Below are positions 1-7,709 of a DNA stretch of 46,636 nt, one piece after another. Each line of letters opens with the position of its first letter. Within the stretch, counting starts at the first letter, position 1. A model generated the notes under the pieces. It searched no databases. It worked only from the letters and a program-made list of their open reading frames with translations, and was not told where the DNA came from. Position numbers and translations under genes: made by a program. The stretch is taken from contig DAITAA010000024.1 in the NCBI GenBank assembly GCA_036824505.1, forward strand, positions 1-46,636, read 5' to 3'. Origin of the DNA: SCUD01 sp036824505 (lineage in GTDB: Bacteria > Pseudomonadota > Gammaproteobacteria > Steroidobacterales > Steroidobacteraceae).

Positions 1-273
1 GACGAATTTGACATACGTGCGCGCATGTTCGCGCCGTTTGACGGCGTTCCGGAGGATCCCGCAACTGGCAGCGCGAACTGCGCTTTGGCGGCGCTGCTGA
101 CACATTCAGGCGTCGGTAATCCGAGCGGCGATTCGTGGCGCATTGCGCAGGGCGTGGAAATGGGGCGGCCCAGCACGATGAATGCGCGATCGCGTCGCGA
201 TAAGGGCGTCGTGACCGCCTGGATTGGCGGGCATTGCGTCCTCATCGGCGAGGGCACGATCGTCGTTGACTAG
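1..273 (+). CDS. PhzF-family isomerase/epimerase, C-terminal part (5' end outside window)
   Basis: The reading frame is open from base 1 and ends with TAG at 271-273, so the gene begins upstream of the window; about 90 C-terminal residues are visible. The glycine-rich block around GVPEDPATGSANCA is the hallmark of the PhzF family, whose members have the diaminopimelate-epimerase fold and isomerise or epimerise small carboxylic acids. The block MGRPS, also typical of the family's C-terminal half, follows. The catalytic glutamate of PhzF lies in the missing N-terminal half, so activity cannot be judged. An internal ATG at 25 is not the real start, because homology-like sequence (DIRARMF) continues upstream of it. 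It converges with the cyclodeaminase-like gene; the stops are only 7 bases apart. Substrate unknown. Confidence 0.85.
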   Translation, partial: DEFDIRARMFAPFDGVPEDPATGSANCALAALLTHSGVGNPSGDSWRIAQGVEMGRPSTMNARSRRDKGVVTAWIGGHCVLIGEGTIVVD

Positions 274-280
274 TGCGCCG

Positions 281-1255
281 CTAGTCTGCGAACAGTTCGA
301 AAAACTTGGTCCTGGCCATCGCGCAGGCGCGATCGGCAATGGCGGTGTCCTGGACACCGACGCCGGTGAGATCGCAGATGGTGATCTCCGAATCACTCAG
401 TCGCCCAGGCGCGGCTCCACGAATGACCGAGCCGAGTTCCACGGCCACCAACGGCCGCTTGCCCTTCCAATGCTGCAACTCGCCCAGGCGCCGACATTGG
501 TCGAGCCGATCGCAGAACAGCCGGTCCGCGCGCTCGAGCACCGCGGCATCGAGTTCCTGCTTGCCCGGAAAATCAGCCCCCGCCGCCGTGATATGCAGGC
601 CTGGTTGCAGCCATTCCGCCCGCACGATCGGGCTGCGGCTGGCCGTGATCGTGATCAGCAGTGCGGATTGGCGCACCAGCTCCTCCGGCGAATCCGCAAC
701 CTCGATCGTGATGCCATGACTCAACTGCATCTCCTGAACGTATTGCGAGACATGCTCTTTTGACCGGCCCCAGACCATGACACGACCGATCTTTCGGACC
801 AGCGCAAGGCAGAGCAGTTGATAACGCGCCTGGACGCCGGATCCCAGGATGCCGACCGTGCCGATCGCCTTGGGCGCCAGCCTGTCGGCTGCGACCGCGC
901 CGGCGAGTCCGGTCCTGAGGTCGGTCAGGTAGCCGTTGTCCAGCAACACGGCCTCACAGAATCCCGTTTCCGCGGAGAAGACCACCATCATTCCGCTGCC
1001 GGTCGGCAAGCCGCGAGCGGCATTTCCCGGAAATCCGGAAGCGATCTTGACCGCAAACCGGTCCACGCCACGGACATAGGCGGTCTTGATGTCCACTTCA
1101 CCATGCCGGTCCGCAACTTCGATGTGCGCGACGGGGGGCACCATGGCGCGCCCGTCATGCAGCCAGCCAAATGACTCAGCGATGCAATCGAGCGAGGGCC
1201 GGTCGATGCCGACGCACTCACGCAGTGTTGATTCGTGCAGGATGATGGCGGTCAT
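281..1255 (-). CDS. Ornithine cyclodeaminase / mu-crystallin family protein
   Basis: 324 residues, the usual length for this family of NAD(P)-dependent enzymes (ornithine cyclodeaminase, ketimine reductases such as pyrroline-2-carboxylate reductase, ectoine-utilisation EutC). Visible signatures are K70 in KIASGFPGN (substrate-carboxylate-binding lysine region), the TGLAGAVAADRLA helix (115-127), the Rossmann dinucleotide loop GSGVQA (138-143), D228 in the GADFPGK block (the family's catalytic aspartate position) and ICDLTGVGVQD near the C-terminus. ATG start at 1255. It could be a cyclodeaminase or an imine reductase; sequence alone does not decide. The stop of the upstream metallopeptidase gene lies 5 bases before this start, so the two minus-strand genes are probably co-transcribed. 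Confidence 0.85.
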   Translation of the reverse strand: MTAIILHESTLRECVGIDRPSLDCIAESFGWLHDGRAMVPPVAHIEVADRHGEVDIKTAYVRGVDRFAVKIASGFPGNAARGLPTGSGMMVVFSAETGFCEAVLLDNGYLTDLRTGLAGAVAADRLAPKAIGTVGILGSGVQARYQLLCLALVRKIGRVMVWGRSKEHVSQYVQEMQLSHGITIEVADSPEELVRQSALLITITASRSPIVRAEWLQPGLHITAAGADFPGKQELDAAVLERADRLFCDRLDQCRRLGELQHWKGKRPLVAVELGSVIRGAAPGRLSDSEITICDLTGVGVQDTAIADRACAMARTKFFELFAD

Positions 1256-1260
1256 CGGAG

Positions 1261-2937
1261 TCAGGGCGATTCCTGCTCCAGACTTTCCGCAGTAACGAAG
1301 CGCGGACGAATGTCGACCGGCACCTTATCCAGGCGATCGATCACCGTCTGGACTTCCGGGCGGATCACGACCAGGCGCTCGAGCAGGCGCTTCGTGCCTT
1401 CGTAGTCACCGGTCGCCTGCCGCGTCATCAGTTCGCGCGTCAGCGCGGCGGTGCCCTTCTTTGCCTTGCGCAGGTTCACGCTGAACGTGCCATCGGGATT
1501 CACGCGAAAGGCGCCCACATCGAGCAGGTAATTGACCTGCAGCGCCATGCCCTTGGCGTGCGCCTCTGTCATGCCAAAGCGCAGCGTGCGAAATGCCGAG
1601 GCCAGGAAGGTCGTGTACATCGCACGCTCATCGGCCTTGTTCAGCACGCCCTTGTCCATCAGTTGCTGAAGTGCCCAGAGACCCGAGACATCCGCCTTGG
1701 CTTCCTCGACCGTGCTGTAGAGTTCCTTGATCGCCTGGCGCACGCTGCCGCCCGCTCCTCCCGGCCCGGTGTTGTTGGGCCCGAGACCGTGCATCGTTTC
1801 GTGCATCAGGATGTGGGTGAAGAATGCATCGAAGTTCACATATGGCTGGTCGGAAGGTGCCAGTGCGATCTTCGAGATAGGGAGCAATGCCTGGTCGAAC
1901 TTCGCCTGCTGGAAATTCTTCAGCATCACGCGCTTCGAGCCCATCTCATTGACGATGCGCTCGTCGTTCGGAAGATTAAAGGCGGCCGTCTGCACGCCGC
2001 GGTTGCCGTCGCCGGCGGCAAATACGACGTTGACCACCCGCATGGGCGCCATTCCACCAAGCTTTGCGCGCCGATAACGCGAGTCGATGGGCAGGTGGTC
2101 TTCGAGCCACTGCAATTCACCGCCGAATCGCGCGAGCTTCGCTGTCTCCGCATCGTCCCTGACCGTGATGAAGGCTTCGAAGGCGGCCTTGAAGTTGAAC
2201 CACTCGTCTTCGTAAACCTCGTAGGGTCCGATGGTCGGCTCAATGGTGGCATCGAGTTTCATCCAAGCGACATCGCTCGCGTAATAATCATTGGATGAAA
2301 GCGCGGCGGCACGCGACTCGAGGAACGCCTTCAGCGATGGCTGCGTGGTCGCCTCGGCTGCCGCACGCAGTTGCCGCGCCATCTCGGCGAGCTCGCCCTG
2401 GTACTCGAGGCTGTAGGGCACGGCCACGAATGTTCCGCCGACATCGCGGCGAATCGTCGTGAAGAAGCCGGACGCCGCGGTACGCTCGGCAGGTGCAAGG
2501 CCACCGAGCCAGGCTTCCACCTCCGCGCGGGTCGCGCCGGCCGGGTAGAAATTCGCCGAATCTGGTTTCTCCGGCGCGCCAGGGATGAATGCTGCGTCCG
2601 AGTCGAGGCGTGACCACGGTCCCTTGTTGAGCAGGAAGTAGTCGAAACGCGCGTTGCCCAGGAGCGTCGTGTCCTCGAGGAGTTCGAGCAGCAGCGCCTC
2701 GTTGCCGGCCCAGACCTGGCGCAGGAACAGCGCATCGGTGATGCGCGCCGCCTTGACCAGATGCACGAGCGCCTGGCGTTCGTTCGCCGGCAGGCTGGAC
2801 AAATCCACCCGGATGTCCACCGGCGCAAAGCGCGCGGACATGGCGTTCAGGCGCTGCATTTCCGGCAGTATTTGCATGCCTTCGGTGGCCAGCGTGAGGG
2901 TGGGTACCAGCATCAATAAGGCGATCAGCTTCTTCAT
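1261..2937 (-). CDS. Dipeptidyl-peptidase III-like zinc metallopeptidase (M49 type), exported
   Basis: 558 residues with a signal peptide (MKKLIALLMLVPTLTLA). Zinc-site motifs are HETMH at 379-383 and EEAKAD at 411-416, matching the HExxxH/HExxH plus EExxAD arrangement of M49 peptidases, which remove dipeptides from the N-terminus of oligopeptides. The conserved FYPAG element near residue 130 also fits. The zinc motif here is the five-residue HExxH form rather than the classical six-residue HELLGH, a variant known in some bacterial DPP III enzymes. Export to the periplasm would fit peptide scavenging. It lies just upstream of the cyclodeaminase-like gene (5-base gap) and divergent from a cyanophycinase-like peptidase. 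No clear Shine-Dalgarno sequence was checked beyond GGAG-like bases before the ATG. Confidence 0.8.
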   Translation of the reverse strand: MKKLIALLMLVPTLTLATEGMQILPEMQRLNAMSARFAPVDIRVDLSSLPANERQALVHLVKAARITDALFLRQVWAGNEALLLELLEDTTLLGNARFDYFLLNKGPWSRLDSDAAFIPGAPEKPDSANFYPAGATRAEVEAWLGGLAPAERTAASGFFTTIRRDVGGTFVAVPYSLEYQGELAEMARQLRAAAEATTQPSLKAFLESRAAALSSNDYYASDVAWMKLDATIEPTIGPYEVYEDEWFNFKAAFEAFITVRDDAETAKLARFGGELQWLEDHLPIDSRYRRAKLGGMAPMRVVNVVFAAGDGNRGVQTAAFNLPNDERIVNEMGSKRVMLKNFQQAKFDQALLPISKIALAPSDQPYVNFDAFFTHILMHETMHGLGPNNTGPGGAGGSVRQAIKELYSTVEEAKADVSGLWALQQLMDKGVLNKADERAMYTTFLASAFRTLRFGMTEAHAKGMALQVNYLLDVGAFRVNPDGTFSVNLRKAKKGTAALTRELMTRQATGDYEGTKRLLERLVVIRPEVQTVIDRLDKVPVDIRPRFVTAESLEQESP

Positions 2938-3018
2938 GGGCAGGCTCCGACGGCGACATTCAGTATGCTAGCGTATACGGAATCATCCGCCATTCCGACG
3001 CAAGATCGTCCAACACCG
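2938..3018. promoter_or_regulatory. Divergent spacer with imperfect palindrome
   Basis: This 81-base spacer separates the divergent DPP III-like and cyanophycinase-like genes and must hold both promoters. It is noticeably richer in A/T than its surroundings. At 2964-2975 the sequence TATGCTAGCGTA is a palindrome with one mismatched pair, overlapping possible -10 elements on both strands (TATACG-like bases at 2974-2979). A shared operator is possible, but the symmetry is short and could be chance. Confidence 0.3.
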
Positions 3019-4053
3019 ATGACGCATTCCCCGACGACTCGACGCCGGATTCGGTCTCTCGCCGTGATCATCGCCCTGGCCGGTCAGTCATCCGTCGCCA
3101 TGGCGGACGTCCTACTGCACTCAGCCGGGTACCAGCACTATCTGACCGGCAATGCGGCCGATGTGGTCAGGCCGACAAGCGGCCTGTGGGTCTTGCAGGG
3201 CGGCGGCGATGACGTCGACGAGAACTACATTCACCTGGGTGCACATGGCGGTGGCGGCGATTTCGTCGTGCTGCGCGCATCCCAGGCAGACGAGTACAAC
3301 GACTACATTTTTGCCTTGTGCCATTGCGATTCGGTGGAGACAATTGTTTTCGACGACCGCAAAGCCGCCAGCGATCCGTTCGTCATCGAGACGATCCGCA
3401 ACGCCGAGGCGCTCTTCATCGCTGGTGGTGACCAGGACCGCTATGTTCGCTTCTGGAAGGGCACGCCGGTGCAGGATGCAATCAACTACGTCGCGGCCAA
3501 GCCGGCCCCGATCGGCGGCACGAGCGCGGGCATGGCGATTCTCGGGGAATTCGTCTATTCGGCCATGCACGAGAGCCTGACGAGCGCGGTCGCACTGGCC
3601 GACCCCTATGCCCCGGACGTGACGCTCGAGCGCGGCTTTCTCTCCCTGACGCGTCTGCGCGGCATCCTCACGGACCAGCACCTGCAGGAACGCGACCGGA
3701 TCGGCCGGACCGTAACCCTGCTCGCCCGGCTGATGAAGGACGGTTGGTCTTCCAAGCCCTTGGCGATCGCGGCCGATCGCGAAACCACCGTGCACATCGA
3801 TCCGAAGGAAGGCACGGCGGAGGTGTTCGCGACCGCCACCCATCCGACGCCTTATGCCTATTTCATGCGGCCGACGCAGCCTCCGGTGCGCTGTGAGCCG
3901 GGCAAGCCGCTGACTTTCGGCAACGTCGAGGTCTACCGAGTCAGGGCCGGCAGCCGCTTCAACCTCGAGACCTGGCGCGGCGAGGACGGACTCGCGTACA
4001 CCCTTTCGGTCGTCGACGGCCGGCTGGTGTCCTCGCGGGGCAGCGCTTACTGA
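3019..4053 (+). CDS. Cyanophycinase-like exopeptidase (peptidase family S51), exported
   Basis: I place the start at the ATG at 3019 (344 residues), because the following 29 residues form a good signal peptide (Arg-rich start, hydrophobic core, AMA end); a longer frame from 2965 adds only atypical residues. The nucleophile motif GGTSAGMAI has its serine at about S169. FIAGGDQDRY upstream and TDQHLQERDRIGR downstream match the oxyanion and catalytic-His blocks of cyanophycinases, which cut beta-aspartyl-arginine polymers or related isoaspartyl peptides. Exported homologues act on external cyanophycin or peptides. The C-terminal 60 residues look beta-rich. It is divergent from another exported peptidase and followed by a TonB-dependent receptor, consistent with nutrient uptake from peptides. 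Exact substrate not established. Confidence 0.85.
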   Translation: MTHSPTTRRRIRSLAVIIALAGQSSVAMADVLLHSAGYQHYLTGNAADVVRPTSGLWVLQGGGDDVDENYIHLGAHGGGGDFVVLRASQADEYNDYIFALCHCDSVETIVFDDRKAASDPFVIETIRNAEALFIAGGDQDRYVRFWKGTPVQDAINYVAAKPAPIGGTSAGMAILGEFVYSAMHESLTSAVALADPYAPDVTLERGFLSLTRLRGILTDQHLQERDRIGRTVTLLARLMKDGWSSKPLAIAADRETTVHIDPKEGTAEVFATATHPTPYAYFMRPTQPPVRCEPGKPLTFGNVEVYRVRAGSRFNLETWRGEDGLAYTLSVVDGRLVSSRGSAY

Positions 4054-4212
4054 CTGACGCGCCGGTGCAACAGCGGGTGCCCGCTGGCCCGCCGATGGTT
4101 GGCAAGACCACGGTCCATACGCTAGTCTCCCCTGGACGAAAACCGGCTCGGCTGCGGAAATTCAAATGCTTGCACCGCAGGGCCGCATCATCGCGGGCGC
4201 GGGAGCGCCGCA

Positions 4213-4220
4213 GGGGGGGG
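4213..4220 (+). repeat. G8 homopolymer tract in the leader of the TonB receptor gene
   Basis: Eight consecutive G residues end 4 bases before the ATG at 4225 and form the purine-rich ribosome-binding region (CAGGGGGGGGCTGC then ATG). The preceding spacer 4054-4212 shows no gene and no convincing promoter. Poly-G tracts are classic sites of slipped-strand length change; here a change would alter the spacing of the ribosome-binding site rather than the reading frame. Confidence 0.6.
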
Positions 4221-4224
4221 CTGC

Positions 4225-6711
4225 ATGTCGAAGCGTTGCCGGCAAACGATTGATCCCAGTGATCGCTTGTGTGCCCGCGTAACACGCGGGTTGCCGGCAC
4301 GACCGGTCGGGGGGACGCCGCTGGCGACAGCAATCGTCGCCGTCCTCTACCCCGCAACGGCCGTCTTTGCGCAGAACGCCGAGCCCGGCCGCCTGGAGGA
4401 GGTCGTGGTCACCGCAACGAGGCGTGAAATCAACCTTCAGTCGGTGTCGCAGAGCATTACAGCGTTCTCGACCGCGGATATCGAGAAGCAGGCGTTCCAG
4501 AGCGTCTCCGACATCGTGAGAGCCCTGCCCAGCGTCAACAAGATCAGCAACCAGCCGGGCAATAACGCCATCATCATGCGCGGCGTCGCGACCTCATCGG
4601 CAGAGTTCCGGACCGACAGCCAGGTTTCGGTCTATCTGGATGACCAGCCAATGACCGCGAACTCGCAGCAGGTCGAGGTCCGGCCGATCGACCTCGAGCG
4701 CGTCGAGTCCTTGCCGGGGCCTCAGGGAACGCTCTTTGGGTCGAGCTCACAGACCGGCACGCTGGTCTTCATCACGAACAAGCCCGACGTGACCGGCTTT
4801 TCGGCGCAGTTCGATTCGGAGGTCGACACGACCAAGGGTGGAGAAGAAAGCTACGACATCAGCGGGCACGTCAATATCCCGCTGACCGACAACCTTGCAG
4901 TCCGCGCCGTCGGCTTCTACGCGGTCGAAGGCGGCTACGTCGACAACGTCTTCGGCACGACGCTCGATGGGCAGTTCGACAATGCCGCGGTGGTCGAGGA
5001 GGACTGGAACGATTACAAGGTCTACGGCGGCCGCGTCGCCGCGCGCTGGCAGATCAGCCCCGCTTGGGAGAGCACGCTCAGCCTGATCGGGCAGAAGGGC
5101 GAGACCGAGGGCGGATGGGAATCGGATCCGGCGCTCGGTGACTACAAGATCACGCGCTTCCTGGACGAGTGGCGCGACGACAACTGGTACCAGGCGTCGC
5201 TCAACGCCAAGGGCGACCTCGGTTTCGCGGAGCTGTCGGCGACGGCGTCCTACTTCGACCGCCATATCAAGTACGAGTACGACAACGCGAACTACGACCA
5301 GTGGCGCACGGCGTACTACGGCGTCTACCTTGACCAGCCGCTGTACGATACGAATTACCTGATCGGCCCGTTCTTCAACGACCAGACGCAACAGCGGTGG
5401 TCGTACGAAGTGCGCCTGACCTCGCAGGGCGAGAGCCGCTTCCAGTGGCTGGCCGGCGCCTTCTACGAGGACGTCTACGACTGGTGGCGGTACGGCTCGC
5501 GGATCCCGGGGTACGAGACCACAAATAGCTGGGCCTACGCGCAGTACCTGGCGTACTACTACAACAATCTGGGCTACGACATCCAGTATCCGCTGGACCC
5601 GACCGATGTCTATTACGTGGACATACTCGACCGCAAGGTCAAGCAGAAGGCCATCTTCGGCGAGATCACCTTCGACCTCACCGAGAAGTGGTCGGTCACC
5701 GGCGGAGCGCGCTGGTTTGAATACGAGCGGAATGCCTCCGAGCTCCGGCAGTCACCGGCGGGCTATCCGATCGGCAGTGACTTCGAGGGAGGTGGCTTGG
5801 TGGACAGCTCCGGCAAGGATTCGGACACTGTTCTCAAGTTCGCGACGCAGTACCGATTCGACGACCAGCGCATGATCTACGCGCTCTACAGCGAGGGTTT
5901 TCGCCTGGGCGGCAATAACAGCGTCCGCGCCGCGGAAAACGGCATCCTGCCGCTCCAGTACAAGCCGGACACGCTCAAGAACTACGAGGTCGGCCTCAAG
6001 AGCCGCTGGCTGGACTCAACCCTCCAGGTCAACGTTACGGCATTCTTGATGGAGTGGGACGACATTCAGCTCAACCGCTCGGGATCGACCGCGGGCAATC
6101 CATGGTGGATGCGCGGAACCTTCAACGGCGGCAAGGCCGAGCAGAAAGGGGTCGAGATCAGCGTGGGGTGGCGTGCGACGGAGAACCTGAGCTTTGACGC
6201 AAGCGCGTTCCTCGCCGATCCGGTTTTCTCAGAAGATACGTTTTACCCGGACGGCGACCTGGCGATTGAATCGGGAACCGTCATGCCGGTTTCACCCAAG
6301 GAGAAGTACTGGCTCTCGGCAGAATACAAGTTGCCGAACCTTTTCGGCGTGCAGGGTACATTCTGGACGCGGCTGTCCTGGAGCTATCAGTCCCAGATCT
6401 GGAACGACCTTGACGCCATTTCAGACTTCCAGGCGGCTGCGACGCCCGAAGAGCGCGCCGACGCGCTCGATCAGCTGATCCCGTCCTACACGTCGGCGAC
6501 ACTGCAGGTCGGGTTCACCCACGACAATGGCTGGCAGACAGCGCTGGTCGTGCGCAACCTGTTCGATGAAAAGGGCGTCGACTGGTTGGGCACGTCAGAC
6601 TACAGTTCCGATGCAGGCGACGTGCTGCCCTGGACCGAATCGCGGTGGAGGTACGTGAGGTCGCTGCAGCGCCCCCGCACAATCGGGCTCACATTCAGCA
6701 AGAAGTGGTGA
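4225..6711 (+). CDS. TonB-dependent outer-membrane receptor
   Basis: 828 residues. After a long basic N-region comes a signal-peptide core (ATAIVAVLYPATAVFAQ, about 34-50), a TonB-box-like LEEVVVTATR (about 57-66), and a plug domain that starts with QSITAFSTADI and includes the IIMRGV block. The rest alternates aromatic-rich strands typical of a 22-strand barrel, with many YD/WR-rich extracellular loops, and ends in IGLTFSKKW. Such receptors import siderophores, glycans, peptides or other bulky nutrients using TonB energy. The start is supported by the G-rich ribosome-binding region; the unusually long N-region before the hydrophobic core leaves some doubt. Substrate unknown; flanking peptidase and beta-propeller genes are the only clues. 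Confidence 0.92.
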   Translation: MSKRCRQTIDPSDRLCARVTRGLPARPVGGTPLATAIVAVLYPATAVFAQNAEPGRLEEVVVTATRREINLQSVSQSITAFSTADIEKQAFQSVSDIVRALPSVNKISNQPGNNAIIMRGVATSSAEFRTDSQVSVYLDDQPMTANSQQVEVRPIDLERVESLPGPQGTLFGSSSQTGTLVFITNKPDVTGFSAQFDSEVDTTKGGEESYDISGHVNIPLTDNLAVRAVGFYAVEGGYVDNVFGTTLDGQFDNAAVVEEDWNDYKVYGGRVAARWQISPAWESTLSLIGQKGETEGGWESDPALGDYKITRFLDEWRDDNWYQASLNAKGDLGFAELSATASYFDRHIKYEYDNANYDQWRTAYYGVYLDQPLYDTNYLIGPFFNDQTQQRWSYEVRLTSQGESRFQWLAGAFYEDVYDWWRYGSRIPGYETTNSWAYAQYLAYYYNNLGYDIQYPLDPTDVYYVDILDRKVKQKAIFGEITFDLTEKWSVTGGARWFEYERNASELRQSPAGYPIGSDFEGGGLVDSSGKDSDTVLKFATQYRFDDQRMIYALYSEGFRLGGNNSVRAAENGILPLQYKPDTLKNYEVGLKSRWLDSTLQVNVTAFLMEWDDIQLNRSGSTAGNPWWMRGTFNGGKAEQKGVEISVGWRATENLSFDASAFLADPVFSEDTFYPDGDLAIESGTVMPVSPKEKYWLSAEYKLPNLFGVQGTFWTRLSWSYQSQIWNDLDAISDFQAAATPEERADALDQLIPSYTSATLQVGFTHDNGWQTALVVRNLFDEKGVDWLGTSDYSSDAGDVLPWTESRWRYVRSLQRPRTIGLTFSKKW

Positions 6712-6731
6712 GCCTGCCGCGCCTGTACTGA

Positions 6732-6753
6732 GGGGCACGCCTTGGCGTACCCC
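6732..6753 (+). other. Intercistronic stem-loop before the beta-propeller gene
   Basis: Arms 6732-6741 and 6744-6753 (GGGGCACGCC and GGCGTACCCC) pair over ten positions with one mismatch and a tight loop. It sits between the receptor stop (6711) and the GTG start at 6756 and has no following T run. It could be a weak terminator, a processing or stability element, or a structure that limits access to the downstream start codon. Evidence is the inverted repeat only. Confidence 0.35.
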
Positions 6754-6755
6754 GC

Positions 6756-7691
6756 GTGGAAACGCCCGTGAAGCTCATCACCACCTCGGTCGTTCGTGGC
6801 AGCCATCAGGGCGAGAGCCACGGCGGCGTGTACCTCATCGATCTCGAGCAACGGTCCGTGCGCCAGACCATGGACTGGAATACGACCGCAATCGACTGGC
6901 AGGGCCGTGGCTGGGACCGTGGTCTGCGCGGCATAGCCTTCGACGGCGAGGTCGTCTACATCGCCGCGAGCGATGAGCTTTTCGCCTATACGCCGGATTT
7001 CCGGGCGGTCGGGTCCTGGCGCAATCCGTATCTCCGACATTGCCACGAGATCGCGGTCTACGAACGACGCCTGTACCTGACCTCCACGGGATTCGACAGC
7101 ATCCTGGCATTCGACCTGGACAGGCGCGAGTTCTCCTGGGCAATCCACGTGCTCACGCATGAGTTCCAGTTCAAGGGCATTCCCTATGACCCGCGCGGTA
7201 CGGGCGGTCCCCTGCCGCTCAACAAGCTGCACCTGAACAGTGTGCACTGCACCCGAGGTGGGATGTACATCACCGGTCTCAGGTCTGGCGGCATGCTGCT
7301 CTTCAACGGACAAAAGCTGCAGATGTCCGCGGAACTGCCGGCTGGGACGCACAATGCACGCCCCTTTCGCGATGGCGCGTTGTTCAATGACACGGAGGCA
7401 AATGCTCTGCGCTACGCCGGCCGGGGCGAAGGTCTTGAGGATCGCGCCTTCAAGGTGCCGCAATACGATCCCCAGCAGCTGACGAACCGAAGCCTCGACG
7501 CAAGCAGCATTGCCCGCCAGGGCTTCGCGCGCGGGCTGTGCGCGCTGTCCGATACCCTCGTGGCCGGCGGCTCCTCGCCGTCGACTGTCTCGGTCTACGA
7601 CCTTGTGGCTAACCAGAGACTGCTCTCGGTCAACTTGACGATGGACATCCGTAACGCCATCCACGGCCTCGCCGTGTGGCCGTTCGCCTGA
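6756..7691 (+). CDS. Beta-propeller-like protein of unknown function (TIGR03032/DUF4915-like)
   Basis: 311 residues with no signal peptide or membrane segment. The chain has repeated strand-turn units of the type GGVYLIDLE, GEVVYIAASDELFAY, RRLYLTSTGFDSILAFDLD, GGMYITGLRSGGMLLFNG and LVAGGSSPSTVSVYDL, as in six- or seven-bladed propellers. The block LNKLHLNSVHC and the WDRGLRGIAF element recall proteins annotated TIGR03032/DUF4915, but I make this match from memory only. The start is GTG at 6756; a second GTG at 6768 is an alternative. It lies 44 bases after the TonB receptor gene and converges (18 bases) with a TPR-sulfotransferase. A role in sensing or modification linked to the receptor is possible but unproven. 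Confidence 0.65.
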   Translation: METPVKLITTSVVRGSHQGESHGGVYLIDLEQRSVRQTMDWNTTAIDWQGRGWDRGLRGIAFDGEVVYIAASDELFAYTPDFRAVGSWRNPYLRHCHEIAVYERRLYLTSTGFDSILAFDLDRREFSWAIHVLTHEFQFKGIPYDPRGTGGPLPLNKLHLNSVHCTRGGMYITGLRSGGMLLFNGQKLQMSAELPAGTHNARPFRDGALFNDTEANALRYAGRGEGLEDRAFKVPQYDPQQLTNRSLDASSIARQGFARGLCALSDTLVAGGSSPSTVSVYDLVANQRLLSVNLTMDIRNAIHGLAVWPFA

Positions 7692-7709
7692 TTCAGGGCT
7701 GGCTTCCGC

